Shown: positions 36,232 to 45,997, numbered from the stretch's first letter. The stretch: DNA of 64,000 bases from UBA2185 sp964564625 (GCA_964564625.1 CAZMBE010000002.1:1-64000); one strand, 5' to 3'. Notes: a model not told the origin generated them from the sequence alone. Numbers and translations are program-made.

Positions 36232-38157
36232 ATGAAAATCGACGTCATGGATGTATTGAAGCAAACGGTTCCTTTCAACTTCCTGCGTGATGATGTCCTT
36301 GAGGATATAGGAAGAACATCTGAAGTGAAAAACTTCCCCAGGGGAGCTTACATTCTGAAACAGGGAAAGAAGGGGCCCCCGACACTTTTCATCGTAGCCC
36401 GTGGATCGGTGGAAATAGTCGTAGCGGATGAGAGAAATGAGGAAACCGGTGTCGGTTTCCGTCATCAGCACGATTTTTTTGGGATCACCTCGGTTCTCAC
36501 GCAAAAATCATATCCCGCCTCAGTCCGTGCTCTTGAGGATTTAACATGTATTCTCATCCCCGGCAAAAAGATGGAAGAGTTAATGGTTACCCATCCCTTG
36601 TTTTCCGGGCAATTCACGGGAATTCTCAGCGAACGTTTACGTTTGCTTTACCGGGAGGTCATTGTTCAGCAATCCTATGAAGCCCACAGTTCGACGGAAT
36701 CCCCCCTCCTGCGCAAAAGGGTAAGTGAAATCATGACGACGTCACCGGTTATCTGTGAGCATCGCACACCGGTTGCCGAAGTGGCGAAACTCATGGTGGA
36801 CCGTCGCGTTGGTTCAGTGGTTGTCGTGGATGATAAGGATTACCCTGTTGGATTGGTCAGAGAAAGAGATCTCGTTCACAAGGTTATGACCCGCGCATCA
36901 TGTCAGATGGAAAACCTCACGGCCGGCATGGTTATGGATGAAAAACTGATCAAGCTCCAGATGGGAGCGTTTTACAACCAGGCGCTGTTAGCGGTTATCA
37001 AGCATCAGATTACCCACATGGTGGTGATGGATGATGAAAGGCTCGTCGGGGTACTGGCCTTGCGTGATCTGGTGAACACCAGGAGTACCGGAAGCCTATG
37101 GGTTACCGATAAAATAGAGACAGCGAAGGATTTGGATCACCTGTCTCAAATCGGGCAAGAAGTGGATCATTTGTTGTATGCCCTGGTAGCGGAAAGGGCA
37201 TCTGTGCCGGAACTATTTGATATCATTACGGAGATGCATGACCGGCTCTTATCCAGAATTATCGAGTTGTGCGAGCAGGAGGTGGCCCGGCAGGGGTATG
37301 GTTCACCGCCCGTGGAGTATTGTTGGATTAATATGGGGAGCGCCGGACGCAAGGAACAGATTCTTCGCACCGACCAGGATAACGCTATTATCTATGCCGA
37401 CAGCGAGCACGATCACCGGGAATACTTTCATATCCTGGGCTCCAAAGTGGTGGAAGAGCTTGTTCGGGCCGGCTTTGCCCCTTGCAATGGTGCTGTGATG
37501 GCATCGAACCCAAAGTGGTGCCATTCTCTTAGCGGGTGGAGAAAGGTTATTACCCGCTGGTTTTATCAGGATGAGGCCGACAGTATTCGGATGCTTACCA
37601 TTTTTCTGGATTGTCGACCTTCATACGGGTCGCGTGGCCTTAGCCGACAAATCTGGGAGCACATATTTGATGGTTTCCAGGAATCTCTCGGACTGACTCA
37701 CTCCATGACAGAAGATGAACTGGTAAGACCTGTGCCTTTGAATATGTTGGGAAACTTTGTCACGGGGAAAAAGGGTCCCCACAAAAACGAAATAAACCTC
37801 AAGTATGTATGCCGCCATATCATTAATTGCTTCCGAGTTTTTGCCGTCCAAAACAGGATTTCTGAAACATCCACTCTCGGCAGGATTGACCGGGTTGTGA
37901 AAATCGGCATTATATCCGAGGAAGACGGGGTACTCATACGTGAAGCTTTTGAGACACTGATGATGCTGGCGATACGCGAAAACGTGAGCAAAGTGAAACA
38001 GGGCAGAGAGGCCGATAACTATATCAACCCTTACCGCCTGAACAAGACAGAGCAGTTGCTTCTCAAAGGTGCTTTTTCTGCAATTTCACGCCTGCAGAAA
38101 ATTACCAGTGAGCATTTTACCGATTATGCCCGCAGAGTCCTTTCCTCCGGGATCTGA
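36232..38157 (+). CDS. Signal-transduction protein: cNMP-binding, two CBS, DUF294 nucleotidyltransferase
   Basis: A 641-residue cytoplasmic protein. A cyclic-nucleotide-binding domain (about 17-135), two CBS domains (about 165-285; VSEIMTTSPVICEHRTPVAE), a DUF294 nucleotidyltransferase-like domain (about 320-470) with GSAGRKEQ and TDQDNAIIY, and a DUF294 C-terminal helical domain (about 500-640). The nucleotidyltransferase part resembles the GlnD uridylyltransferase head. Family members sense adenine nucleotides or cNMP and are often found next to a DnaQ-like exonuclease, as here (gap 75 bp). The target is not known. Confidence 0.88.
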   Translation: MKIDVMDVLKQTVPFNFLRDDVLEDIGRTSEVKNFPRGAYILKQGKKGPPTLFIVARGSVEIVVADERNEETGVGFRHQHDFFGITSVLTQKSYPASVRALEDLTCILIPGKKMEELMVTHPLFSGQFTGILSERLRLLYREVIVQQSYEAHSSTESPLLRKRVSEIMTTSPVICEHRTPVAEVAKLMVDRRVGSVVVVDDKDYPVGLVRERDLVHKVMTRASCQMENLTAGMVMDEKLIKLQMGAFYNQALLAVIKHQITHMVVMDDERLVGVLALRDLVNTRSTGSLWVTDKIETAKDLDHLSQIGQEVDHLLYALVAERASVPELFDIITEMHDRLLSRIIELCEQEVARQGYGSPPVEYCWINMGSAGRKEQILRTDQDNAIIYADSEHDHREYFHILGSKVVEELVRAGFAPCNGAVMASNPKWCHSLSGWRKVITRWFYQDEADSIRMLTIFLDCRPSYGSRGLSRQIWEHIFDGFQESLGLTHSMTEDELVRPVPLNMLGNFVTGKKGPHKNEINLKYVCRHIINCFRVFAVQNRISETSTLGRIDRVVKIGIISEEDGVLIREAFETLMMLAIRENVSKVKQGREADNYINPYRLNKTEQLLLKGAFSAISRLQKITSEHFTDYARRVLSSGI

Positions 38158-38232
38158 TACCATAATCGTTTCCGAAAAAAAGTAACATTGTTTCTATTGA
38201 GAACACCTGTTCATGTATAACATATAGTAGTC

Positions 38233-38967
38233 ATGGAAAAACTGATCGAAAAAGCAAAAAAGCTGCTCAGGCAGCAGGAGGGCAAGAACGGCCTGCCTCC
38301 TTTCATGGTCGCGCAGATAAAAGGGATAATAGCTGAAAACAGCAAATTAGTACCCCCGTCAACTCTGCTGGAAGATGTGCGCTATGTGGTTATGGATCTT
38401 GAAACGACGGGTTTTAACCACGCCAGGGGCGATGAAATTATTGCTGTCGGCGCCATAATTGTCGAGGGCTGTGAAATAAAATGGGATAAATCGTTTCATC
38501 AACTGGTGTACCCGTGCCGGCAAGTACCGGAGAATGTGGTAAAGCTTACGGGTATTCAACGGGAAATGCTGGTCGGTCGTCTCAGTTTTTTCGGTGTTCT
38601 GATCGAATTTCTGGATTTTATCGGAAACAGCGTCATAGTCGGGCACAATATCAGTTTTGATCTGGGCTTCATCAACCCCAGGCTGAAAAAATTTTGCCGG
38701 ACGAAAATTAAGAACAAAACTCTGGACACTATGGTCGTAGCCGAAGCACTACATATCCCTGTAAAAAGTTATTCCCTGGACAATCTTCTTGCCTTTTATG
38801 GCATAGAGCCCGGTGAAAGGCATACAGCAATAGGGGATGCCCTGTTGACTGCGCAACTTCTTGTGCACTTCATCGTAGCACTCAAAGAGAGAAATATCCG
38901 CACCCTTACAGGATTGAATCACTTCCTCAGGCAGCATGCCAGCTTAGGTGATGAGAAGATATTTTAA
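38233..38967 (+). CDS. DnaQ-like 3'-5' exonuclease (DEDDh)
   Basis: A 244-residue protein. After ~45 residues the exonuclease fold shows Exo I (VVMDLETTGFNHARGDEIIA, catalytic Asp/Glu), Exo II (VGHNISFDLGFI) and Exo III with the DEDDh His/Asp (RHTAIGDALLTAQLL). It is separate from the polymerase III core and lies in tandem with the DUF294 protein, a recurrent pairing whose meaning is not established. A small 7-bp hairpin (ACAGAAT/ATTCTGT) follows the stop codon. Confidence 0.85.
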   Translation: MEKLIEKAKKLLRQQEGKNGLPPFMVAQIKGIIAENSKLVPPSTLLEDVRYVVMDLETTGFNHARGDEIIAVGAIIVEGCEIKWDKSFHQLVYPCRQVPENVVKLTGIQREMLVGRLSFFGVLIEFLDFIGNSVIVGHNISFDLGFINPRLKKFCRTKIKNKTLDTMVVAEALHIPVKSYSLDNLLAFYGIEPGERHTAIGDALLTAQLLVHFIVALKERNIRTLTGLNHFLRQHASLGDEKIF

Positions 38968-39330
38968 GAAAACAGAATGAATATTCTGTGGGTTCTTACC
39001 TCCTGGTCGGGGTATTGACTTCGACTTTTGGTTTCATTGAGTGAAAGCCTGAACTCTAACCGGTGAACGAGATCTGCCGTGTTCAATCTTATGTTAAGTT
39101 TTACAGCTATAACGACGAAATACCTGAGCAAAATGCTACATGGCTATAGCAAGTCATACAGAAGGTCTTTCCGTATTCTTCACATTGTCAAAGCTATGCT
39201 AATTTTTATACAATTTTTTCTTCGATGCCGACGAACCGGAATAATTGGATGTAACCCTTAAACTATGCAGGATATCTGCCATGCTTCACAAGTAGATCAT
39301 TCAATGATAATTCTTTTTTCCTCTTTTCTT
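38968..39330. other. Intergenic region without a convincing gene
   Basis: After the exonuclease there is a short hairpin at 38971-38988 and then AT-rich sequence with no credible ribosome site. A 60-codon reading at 39079-39261 has no recognisable features and is probably spurious. The promoter of the MORN cluster follows. Confidence 0.5.
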
Positions 39331-39359
39331 TTGACACTTACATACTCTTTTATTATAGT
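39331..39359 (+). promoter_or_regulatory. Promoter of the giant MORN gene cluster
   Basis: TTGACA (39331-39336), 17-bp spacer, TATAGT (39354-39359). The probable start codon is about 45 nt downstream. Confidence 0.8.
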
Positions 39360-39404
39360 GAAGATTGACCTTTTCACAGAACAGTGAGGGATGAAAGGCA
39401 AAAA

Positions 39405-42400
39405 ATGTGGAAGCGCTTGGTTAGGGGAACATCCGCCAAAGAACAATTCAAAGTTGAATGGAAGAATAATCCGTATAGCGGACAGGGGAGTTTTATCTGG
39501 CCTGACGGGAGTATATATGAGGGTGAGTGGAGGGATGATAAACCCCATGGAAAGGGTATGTATGCATGGCCCGACGGCAGTAAATACGAGGGAGAATGGC
39601 AAAATGGCCTTCCTCACGGAAAGGGGGAGTATATATTTTCTGACGGGAAAAAATATCAAGGGAAGTGGGAGTTTGGTAGTAAAGTAGAAGATACGTCACA
39701 ACTGAAAGCAACGATGACAGCAGGAGCTACATCGACCGCGAAACTGAAAGCCAAAGAGGAAGAGGACCGCGCGGAAGTAGCGAAAAAAGCCCAGCAGCAG
39801 GCTGAAATGAGGGCAAAGGAGATAGAAGAGGTCAGGAGGAACGAAGACGCAAAGGCCAAGGCAGATGGGGAAACTAGGGCGAGGGCTCAGATAGAAGCAC
39901 GTTTAGCAGAGGAAGGCAAGGCAAGGCAAGAAGCGGAGAGAAAAGCAAGGGCGGAAGAAGAAGCCAGACTCAAGGCAGAGGCTGAAGCGAAGGCGAAAGC
40001 GGAAGAAGCAGATCGTTTGGCAGCCGAACTGAAGGCGAGAGATGAAATAGAAGCGAAAACCAGGGCCGAAATGGAAGCGAGGGTGAGAGCCGAACTGGAG
40101 GCGCTGTTGGCCGAAGAGGCAAAGGCGAGAAAGGAAGCCGAAAGGAAAGCGAAGGCGGAAGAGGAAGCGAGGCACAAGGCAGAGGCAGAAGCGAGGGCAA
40201 AAACAGACGAAACTGCTCATCTGGTGGCCGAACTTAAGGCAAAAGAAGAAGCAGCGGCGGAAGCGAGGACGAAAGCAGAAGAGGCAGCCCGATTAGCGTC
40301 GGAACTGAAGGCAAGAATAATAGCAGACGCAAAAACGAAAAACAAAGAGGAAGAGGCCACTCGATTAGCAGCCGTGTTAAAGGTGAAAGAGGAAGCCGAA
40401 GCGGAAATCAAAGCCAAAGCGGAAGAAGCGGCCCTGCTAGCAGCCAGGGTGAAGTTAATAGAGGAAGCGGAAGCGAAGGTCAGAGAGACAGCGGAAGCAA
40501 GGATTAGGGCAGAAGAAGCGGCGAGACTCAAGGCAGAGGCTGAAGCGCGGGAAAAAGCGGAAGAGATAGCCCGCCTAGCTGCTGAATTGAGGGCGAGAGA
40601 TGAAATAGAGGCGAAGGCGAGGACGGAGTCGGAAGCGAAGGTAAGAGCTGAAGTGGAGATGCTGTTGGCCGAAGAAGCAAAGGCAAGGCAGGAGGCCGAG
40701 AGGAGAGCGAAGGCGGAAGAGGAAGCGAGACTCAAGGCGGAAGCGGAAGCCCGGGCAAAAACAGACGAAACCGCTCATCTGGTAGCCGAACTTAAGGCAA
40801 AAGAGGAAGCAGCGGCGGAAGCGAAGTCGAAAGCAGAAGAGGCCGCTCGTCTGGCGGCCGAACTTAAGGGAAGAATAATAGCAGACGCAAAAACGAAAAA
40901 CAAAGAGGAAGAGGCCACTCGATTAGCAGCCGTGTTAAAGGTGAAAGAGGAAGCCGAAGCGGAAATTAAGGCCAAAGCGGAAGAAGCGGCCCTGTTGGCA
41001 GCTAAGCTGATAGCGATAGAGGAAGCAGAAGCGAAAAACAGAGAGACGGCAGAAACAAGGATCAGAGCGGAACAGGAAGCCAGATTGAATGCAGAAGCGG
41101 AAGCAAAGGCGAAAGCGGAAGAGATAGACCGCCTGATGGTTGAGTTGAAAGCAAAAGAGGAAGCAGAGTTAGAAGCAAAGGCGAAAGCGGAAGAAGTAGA
41201 CCGTTTGATGGCCGAACTGAGGGCAAAAGCGGACGCAGAAGCGGAAGCCCGGGCAAAAGCGGAAGAGGTTGCCCGCTTAATGACTGAGTTAAAGGCAAAA
41301 GAGGAAGCAGAGTCAGAAGCCAGGGCGAAAGCGGAAGAGGCGTCCCGCTTGGCGGCCGAACTGAAGGCAAGAGAAGAAGCGGAAACGAAGGCGAGGGTCG
41401 AGGCGGAAGAGAGAGTCAGGGCGGAAGAGGAAGCCAGACATAAAGCTGAAGCGGAAGCGAGGGTGAAGACGGAAGAGGCGTCCCGCTTGGCGGCCGAACT
41501 GAAGGCAAGAGAAGAAGCCGAGCTGAAGGCAAGAGAGGAAGCGGAAACGAGGGCCAGAGAAAAAGATGCCCGTTTAGCGGAAGAGGCGAAGTCAAGAGAA
41601 GAGGCAGAGAGAAAAGCAAGAAAAAAAGCCGAAGCGCGGATAAAGGTGGAGGAAGAAGCCAGGCTGAGAGTGGAGATGGAAGCAAAGGTTAAGGCGGAAG
41701 AAGTAGACCGCTTGATTGCTGAACTAAAGATGAAAGAGGAAGCAGAAGCGGAAGCGAAGGTGAAGGCAGAAGAAGCGGCCCGCATGGCAATTGAGCTGAA
41801 GACGAAAGAGGAAGCGGAAACGAAAGCCAGAGTCGAGGCGGAAGAGAGAGTCAGAGTGGAAGAAGAAGCCAGACATAAGGCTGAGTCGGAAGCCAGGGCG
41901 AAAGCAGAAGAGGCATCTCGTTTGGCGGCCGAACTGAAGGCAAGAGAAGAAGCTGAACTGAAGGCAAGAGAGGAAGCGGAAACGAAGGCCAGGGCAAAAG
42001 ATGCCCGCTTGGCGGAAGAGGCAAAGGCACGCAAAGAGGCCGAGAGGAGAGCAAAAGCGGAGGAGGAAGCCAGGCACAAAGCGGAAATGGAAGCCCGGGC
42101 AAAAGCGGAAGAAACAGTCCGTTTGGCGGCCGAGTTGAGGGCAAGAGAGGCTTTAGCAAAAGCCAGAGAGGAAGCGGATGCTAAGTTCAAGGCGGAAGAA
42201 GCAAGAATCACGGCGGAGATGGAAGCAATTATAAAAAGAAGACTTGCCTCGGATACGGATGCTAAGTTCAAGGCGGAAGAAGCAAGAATCACGGCGGAGA
42301 TGGAAGCGGTGGCGAAGGAAAAATTTTCCACAGATCAGGAACCTGTTTCTGCTGTGACAAAGACGGATATCTCTCAAGGCCAATGGTCCGTGAACTATGA

Positions 42401-43007
42401 TGATGGGCGAAGTTATGTGGGTGAATTAAAGGATGATCTTCCGCACGGGCACGGGACCATGACCTTCCCTAATGGCGGAGAATATGTGGGGGAATGGAAA
42501 GACGGAGAAAGAAACGGTCAGGGTATTTTGACTCTGCCGGATGGTTCCTTGTATGTGGGACAATGGGAGAAAGACGTGCGGGAAGGTGAAGGATTCCTGA
42601 CCATGCCCAGCGGGAGGAAATATTCAGGCGAATGGAAAAATAACTTGTACCATGGCAAAGGAAGTGATGTCCATCCTGATGGGAAAAAATATGACGGCGA
42701 GTTCAGAGAGGGAAAATATGAAGGCCAAGGGGTTTTTATCTTGGCCGACGGTACGAAGTATGTTGGTCAATTTAAAGATGGATTGTCTAATGGGAAAGGA
42801 ATGTTGACGTATCCCAGCGGTGATCGATATGAAGGTGAGTTTAAAAATAACAAGTATCATGGGCAAGGGTTATTATCGCTAAGAGACGGGAGAAGATACG
42901 AGGGTGAACTGGAAAATGGTCTCCCGAACGGCCGGGGTATAATGACGTTTCCGGACGGCAAAAAATATGACGGTCAGTTCAGAAATGGTAAGTTTATTGG
43001 GAAGTGA
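39405..43007 (+). CDS. Giant MORN-coiled coil-MORN protein
   Basis: A 1200-residue protein from the ATG at 39405 (AAAGG site just upstream; a GTG at 39384 is possible). Residues ~15-90 hold about three MORN units, ~95-975 an almost uninterrupted charged helix built from variations on AEEARLKAEAEAKAKAEE, and ~990-1200 nine MORN units. There is no signal peptide, membrane segment or catalytic motif, so it should be a long cytoplasmic rod with MORN heads at both ends. The coil contains duplications of 558 bp (40203/40761) and 435 bp (41490/41925). Its N-terminus is paralogous to the next gene. The repeated A/G-rich codons also create long spurious minus-strand readings. Confidence 0.85.
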   Translation: MWKRLVRGTSAKEQFKVEWKNNPYSGQGSFIWPDGSIYEGEWRDDKPHGKGMYAWPDGSKYEGEWQNGLPHGKGEYIFSDGKKYQGKWEFGSKVEDTSQLKATMTAGATSTAKLKAKEEEDRAEVAKKAQQQAEMRAKEIEEVRRNEDAKAKADGETRARAQIEARLAEEGKARQEAERKARAEEEARLKAEAEAKAKAEEADRLAAELKARDEIEAKTRAEMEARVRAELEALLAEEAKARKEAERKAKAEEEARHKAEAEARAKTDETAHLVAELKAKEEAAAEARTKAEEAARLASELKARIIADAKTKNKEEEATRLAAVLKVKEEAEAEIKAKAEEAALLAARVKLIEEAEAKVRETAEARIRAEEAARLKAEAEAREKAEEIARLAAELRARDEIEAKARTESEAKVRAEVEMLLAEEAKARQEAERRAKAEEEARLKAEAEARAKTDETAHLVAELKAKEEAAAEAKSKAEEAARLAAELKGRIIADAKTKNKEEEATRLAAVLKVKEEAEAEIKAKAEEAALLAAKLIAIEEAEAKNRETAETRIRAEQEARLNAEAEAKAKAEEIDRLMVELKAKEEAELEAKAKAEEVDRLMAELRAKADAEAEARAKAEEVARLMTELKAKEEAESEARAKAEEASRLAAELKAREEAETKARVEAEERVRAEEEARHKAEAEARVKTEEASRLAAELKAREEAELKAREEAETRAREKDARLAEEAKSREEAERKARKKAEARIKVEEEARLRVEMEAKVKAEEVDRLIAELKMKEEAEAEAKVKAEEAARMAIELKTKEEAETKARVEAEERVRVEEEARHKAESEARAKAEEASRLAAELKAREEAELKAREEAETKARAKDARLAEEAKARKEAERRAKAEEEARHKAEMEARAKAEETVRLAAELRAREALAKAREEADAKFKAEEARITAEMEAIIKRRLASDTDAKFKAEEARITAEMEAVAKEKFSTDQEPVSAVTKTDISQGQWSVNYDDGRSYVGELKDDLPHGHGTMTFPNGGEYVGEWKDGERNGQGILTLPDGSLYVGQWEKDVREGEGFLTMPSGRKYSGEWKNNLYHGKGSDVHPDGKKYDGEFREGKYEGQGVFILADGTKYVGQFKDGLSNGKGMLTYPSGDRYEGEFKNNKYHGQGLLSLRDGRRYEGELENGLPNGRGIMTFPDGKKYDGQFRNGKFIGK
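40203..41318. repeat. 558-bp tandem duplication inside the coiled coil
   Basis: ACAGACGAAAC-type sequence at 40203 recurs at 40761, and AGAATAATAGCAGACGC at 40314 recurs at 40872: an exact 558-bp (186-codon) offset with near-identical stretches of over 80 bp. It preserves the frame and the heptad register. Confidence 0.85.
41470..42150. repeat. 435-bp duplicated block inside the coiled coil
   Basis: The segment coding RLAAELKAREEAELKAREEA at about 41484 recurs 435 bp (145 codons) later at about 41919, followed in both copies by DARLAEEAK. It is a second, independent in-frame duplication. Confidence 0.75.
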
Positions 43008-43037
43008 GATTTCTTATGTGCGGGGAGTAAGAGGGCA

Positions 43038-43619
43038 TTGAAAAAGCTGGTAAAAAAAATATCTGAGACTGAAAAAATAGAGTTTGAGTGGCAGGATGAT
43101 CCTTATACCGGTAAGGGAGCGTATGCTCATCCTGATGGAAGCAGATATGATGGCCAATTTATAAAAGGACTTTTTCACGAGGAAGGGCTCTTCAAATGGC
43201 CTGATGGAAGTGAGTATAAAGGTAAATGGGATGGCGGGCTTCCTGCTGGACGGGGAGTTATGGTTCTTCCGGATAGCAGTCGATATGAAGGCGAGTGGAA
43301 GATGGGAAACATTGAAGGAATCGGAACTTTGACCCTGCCAGACGGAAACAAGTATTCCGGACAATGGCAGAATGGAAACAAAAGCGGGAGGGGAGTTTTA
43401 ACACTGCCGGGTGGTAAAAAATACGACGGGGAATGGGAAAATAACATGTTCCATGGAAAGGGTGTTTTGACTTTCCCTGATGGTTCCAAGTATGAAGGGG
43501 AGTGGAAGGAAGATAAATATTATGGAAAAGGAATTTTGACTCTCCCGGATGGATCTAAACATGAGGGTGAATGGAAGGATGATAAATTTAAGTTTATCTT
43601 TAAAAAAGAAACAAGATAA
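43038..43619 (+). CDS. MORN-repeat protein (about seven repeats)
   Basis: A 193-residue protein starting at a TTG with an AGAGGG site, 30 bp after the giant MORN gene and almost certainly co-transcribed. Its first ~35 residues (KKLVKKISETEKIEFEWQ then DDPYTGKGAYAHPDG) align with the start of the giant protein (KRLVRGTSAKEQFKVEWK then NNPYSGQGSFIWPDG), so the two are paralogues. The rest is seven full 23-residue MORN units. No signal peptide or membrane segment. Confidence 0.85.
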   Translation: MKKLVKKISETEKIEFEWQDDPYTGKGAYAHPDGSRYDGQFIKGLFHEEGLFKWPDGSEYKGKWDGGLPAGRGVMVLPDSSRYEGEWKMGNIEGIGTLTLPDGNKYSGQWQNGNKSGRGVLTLPGGKKYDGEWENNMFHGKGVLTFPDGSKYEGEWKEDKYYGKGILTLPDGSKHEGEWKDDKFKFIFKKETR

Positions 43620-43690
43620 GAGAAATAGTGCTACATAACCACACAACTCAGCAGGGTTTTACGCGATGTCCCTTTAGGAGAATGAAGATC

Positions 43691-44869
43691 ATGGTGAAGC
43701 AAAAAACTATTGAATACTTCCAAGCTTTTTTCGAAGTGAATCAAACTATTTTTTCTTCTCTATCCATCAATGATATTCTCAAACTTCTTGTCAAAAGAAC
43801 TGTCAACACTCTTGGGGCCAAGGCGGGGAGCCTCAGGCTTCTGGATGAGAAGACTAAGCGCTTGGAACTGGTTGCTTCATATTTGCTCAGTAAAAAATAT
43901 TTAAAAAAAGGGACTTTAATTTCCGATAAAAGCATTCCGGAAGTGCTGGAGGGGAAGGTTGTAACGATCAAAGATGCTTCCAAAGATCCAAGAATCCAGT
44001 ATCAGAAGGAGAAAGCGGCAGAAGGTATTAATACTATCCTCTCCGTACCTGTGGTTGCCAATGATAGGGTCATCGGGATTCTAAGGCTTTATTCGCGAGA
44101 GCCCCGGGACTTCAGCGACGAGGAGATCGAGTTCGTTTCAGCTCTGGCGGAAATCGGCGGATTGGCTATCGTCAATGCGAAGATCTATGAAGACGAAGGT
44201 ATCAAGCTGTCTTCCCTTCTCAAAAAGTGCGGCGTTGAACTCCCGGAGGAACCCCGGAGACCGAAGCAAAAATTGAAGTTATTTGCTCGAGAGACGATTG
44301 ATCCATCAAAAAGTCTGGAGTACTTTAGAGGGCTCCATGAGATTACGAGAGCCATCCTCTCCACTCTGGATTCCCGCAAGGTCATAGCCCTGGTAATCGA
44401 GAAAGTACTCTTACTCATGAAGGTGAAGGCCTGCTCGCTTCGCCTTATAAATGAGACGACGCGGGAACTGGAACTGGTCGCATCAAAAGGATTAAGCGAA
44501 CGCTACCTAAAAAAAGGCCCCCTTCATATAGACAAGAGCATTCGCGGTACTCTGGAAGGCACCCCCGTCTTCATCCCTGATGCGAGAACCGACTCCCGGG
44601 TTGAATACCTTGCCGAAAAAGCCCAGGAAGGAATCGTTTCGATCCTCTCGCTTCCGATAATTGCGAGGAAACGCGTGATCGGAATATTGCGGCTTTACTC
44701 TCAGGATATGAGAAAGTACAGCCGTGATGAAGTGGCTTTTCTCTCCGCGCTGGCAGAGATGGCGGGTATTGCAATCATAAATGCCAAGATGTACGAAAAA
44801 ACAAAACATGATCTTTCCTTCTGGGAAACAACTTTAGGATATATGGGTGTTAAAGGCGATCAAAAATAG
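43691..44869 (+). CDS. Tandem GAF-domain protein
   Basis: About 392 residues containing two GAF domains (about 15-180 and 215-385) of the same subtype. Each opens with ...INDILKLLVKRTVNTLGAKA or its equivalent, and both have AGSLRLLDE/ACSLRLINE, EGINTILSVPVV/EGIVSILSLPII and GILRLYSxE motifs. No output domain is attached, so it is a sensor or adaptor that probably acts by protein contact. It follows the MORN genes by 71 bp on the same strand. The ATG at 43691 is preferred over upstream in-frame starts because of its spacing from AGGAG. Confidence 0.82.
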   Translation: MVKQKTIEYFQAFFEVNQTIFSSLSINDILKLLVKRTVNTLGAKAGSLRLLDEKTKRLELVASYLLSKKYLKKGTLISDKSIPEVLEGKVVTIKDASKDPRIQYQKEKAAEGINTILSVPVVANDRVIGILRLYSREPRDFSDEEIEFVSALAEIGGLAIVNAKIYEDEGIKLSSLLKKCGVELPEEPRRPKQKLKLFARETIDPSKSLEYFRGLHEITRAILSTLDSRKVIALVIEKVLLLMKVKACSLRLINETTRELELVASKGLSERYLKKGPLHIDKSIRGTLEGTPVFIPDARTDSRVEYLAEKAQEGIVSILSLPIIARKRVIGILRLYSQDMRKYSRDEVAFLSALAEMAGIAIINAKMYEKTKHDLSFWETTLGYMGVKGDQK

Positions 44870-44959
44870 GAATTTAAACGTCTAAACCTGCCACTTTTAT
44901 ACCACTCATTGAAATACCTGAGTCAATGTATGAGTAAAACCCTCCATAACTAAGCCTCC

Positions 44960-45997
44960 TCAGTTGACCTTCTTTGATGGAATGTGTTTTTTAAAGACGG
45001 GATGACGTCTGGCGGCGAGAGTGACGATATGGCTGATCATTTCTCCATAGGAATAACCTGCAACTTCGGCAGCACAGGCCATGCTGGCATCTGCAGTTAT
45101 GTCCGAATTCGGGTTTACATCCAGTACCCAGAATATGCCGTCTTTGAGCCGGATATCGAGACGGGCATAATCACGGCAACCGGAGGTTTTGTACGCAAGG
45201 ATACTGGTATTCTTTAAGCGTTTATATTCCGCCCCGGTCAAGAGCGCGGGCAATTGCAGGCCGATCTTTTCGTAGTGGGTCGATCCGGGTTTGAATTTGG
45301 AATCATATGTGCAGAGGCGATCTCGTACGTTATCGAAGGCCGTGAAATCCATTTCTGCAGGAGGCAACATCTCAATACTGCCATTACCCCAAAGAGAAAC
45401 ATGAAATTCCCGTCCGTCAATGAAATCTTCAACAATGGCGGGTTGGCTGAATACATCCAGAATATATGCAATCCGCTCTTTCAGTTCTTCTGGTGTCATG
45501 ACGACGGCATCACTAGTCAGACCATAACTGCAGTGTTCCCGGGATGGCTTCACTATGGCCGGAAAACAATGCCAGTCATCGATAACGGGTGAATCGTACA
45601 TACGCCAGCCGGGCGTCGGCACTCCGGCTCTATCGAGAAGCTTTTTCACTCCTTGCTTATCCCAGCAGGCATGCAACACCTCAGGTGTTGAGCCGCTATA
45701 GGTGAAATTTAATTCATCCAGTGTCCTTGCGGCAAAGGCTTCGCTATGCGGTACGCTGGGGATGTCTTCACACCAGTTGAAGACGATATGCTGGGCGGGT
45801 TCGTAACAGCTGAGGCGGGAGTCAAGATCGGCATCGTACACGGGAACATTGGTGACCGGATGTCCCTGTTCTTGAAGGACTGATTCAAGTTTTGCAACTT
45901 CCTGGAGAGCCAGATCGATATCGGCGGGATCCCATGATTGATCGATGTTGTGAAGCAATAAAACCGGTAGGTCGGTGAGACCTCTTTTAAAAGACAT
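44960..45997 (-). CDS. ATP-grasp ligase related to D-alanine-D-alanine ligase
   Basis: A 345-residue protein. The N-terminal half is Ddl-like (FTYSGSTPEVLHACWDKQGVKKLL), the central ATP-grasp lid shows FPAIVKPSREHCSYGLTSDA, and the metal-binding end appears as DYARLDIRLKDGIFWVLDVNP then NSDIT. A canonical Ddl has similar blocks, but the N-terminus and several loops differ, and the gene is not next to wall-precursor genes. It may join other amino acids or peptides. Single gene with a GAGGAGG ribosome site. Confidence 0.75.
   Translation of the reverse strand: MSFKRGLTDLPVLLLHNIDQSWDPADIDLALQEVAKLESVLQEQGHPVTNVPVYDADLDSRLSCYEPAQHIVFNWCEDIPSVPHSEAFAARTLDELNFTYSGSTPEVLHACWDKQGVKKLLDRAGVPTPGWRMYDSPVIDDWHCFPAIVKPSREHCSYGLTSDAVVMTPEELKERIAYILDVFSQPAIVEDFIDGREFHVSLWGNGSIEMLPPAEMDFTAFDNVRDRLCTYDSKFKPGSTHYEKIGLQLPALLTGAEYKRLKNTSILAYKTSGCRDYARLDIRLKDGIFWVLDVNPNSDITADASMACAAEVAGYSYGEMISHIVTLAARRHPVFKKHIPSKKVN

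Noticed and set aside
39079..39261. A 60-codon reading frame upstream of the MORN cluster
   Set aside because: It has no ribosome site, no recognisable domain and an irregular composition, and it lies in AT-rich intergenic DNA.
40775..42331. A 518-codon open reading frame on the minus strand across the coiled-coil gene, plus several shorter ones
   Set aside because: They are rich in Ser/Ala/Phe and mirror the A/G-rich, stop-poor codons of the plus-strand coiled coil. No ribosome site or family resemblance is seen.
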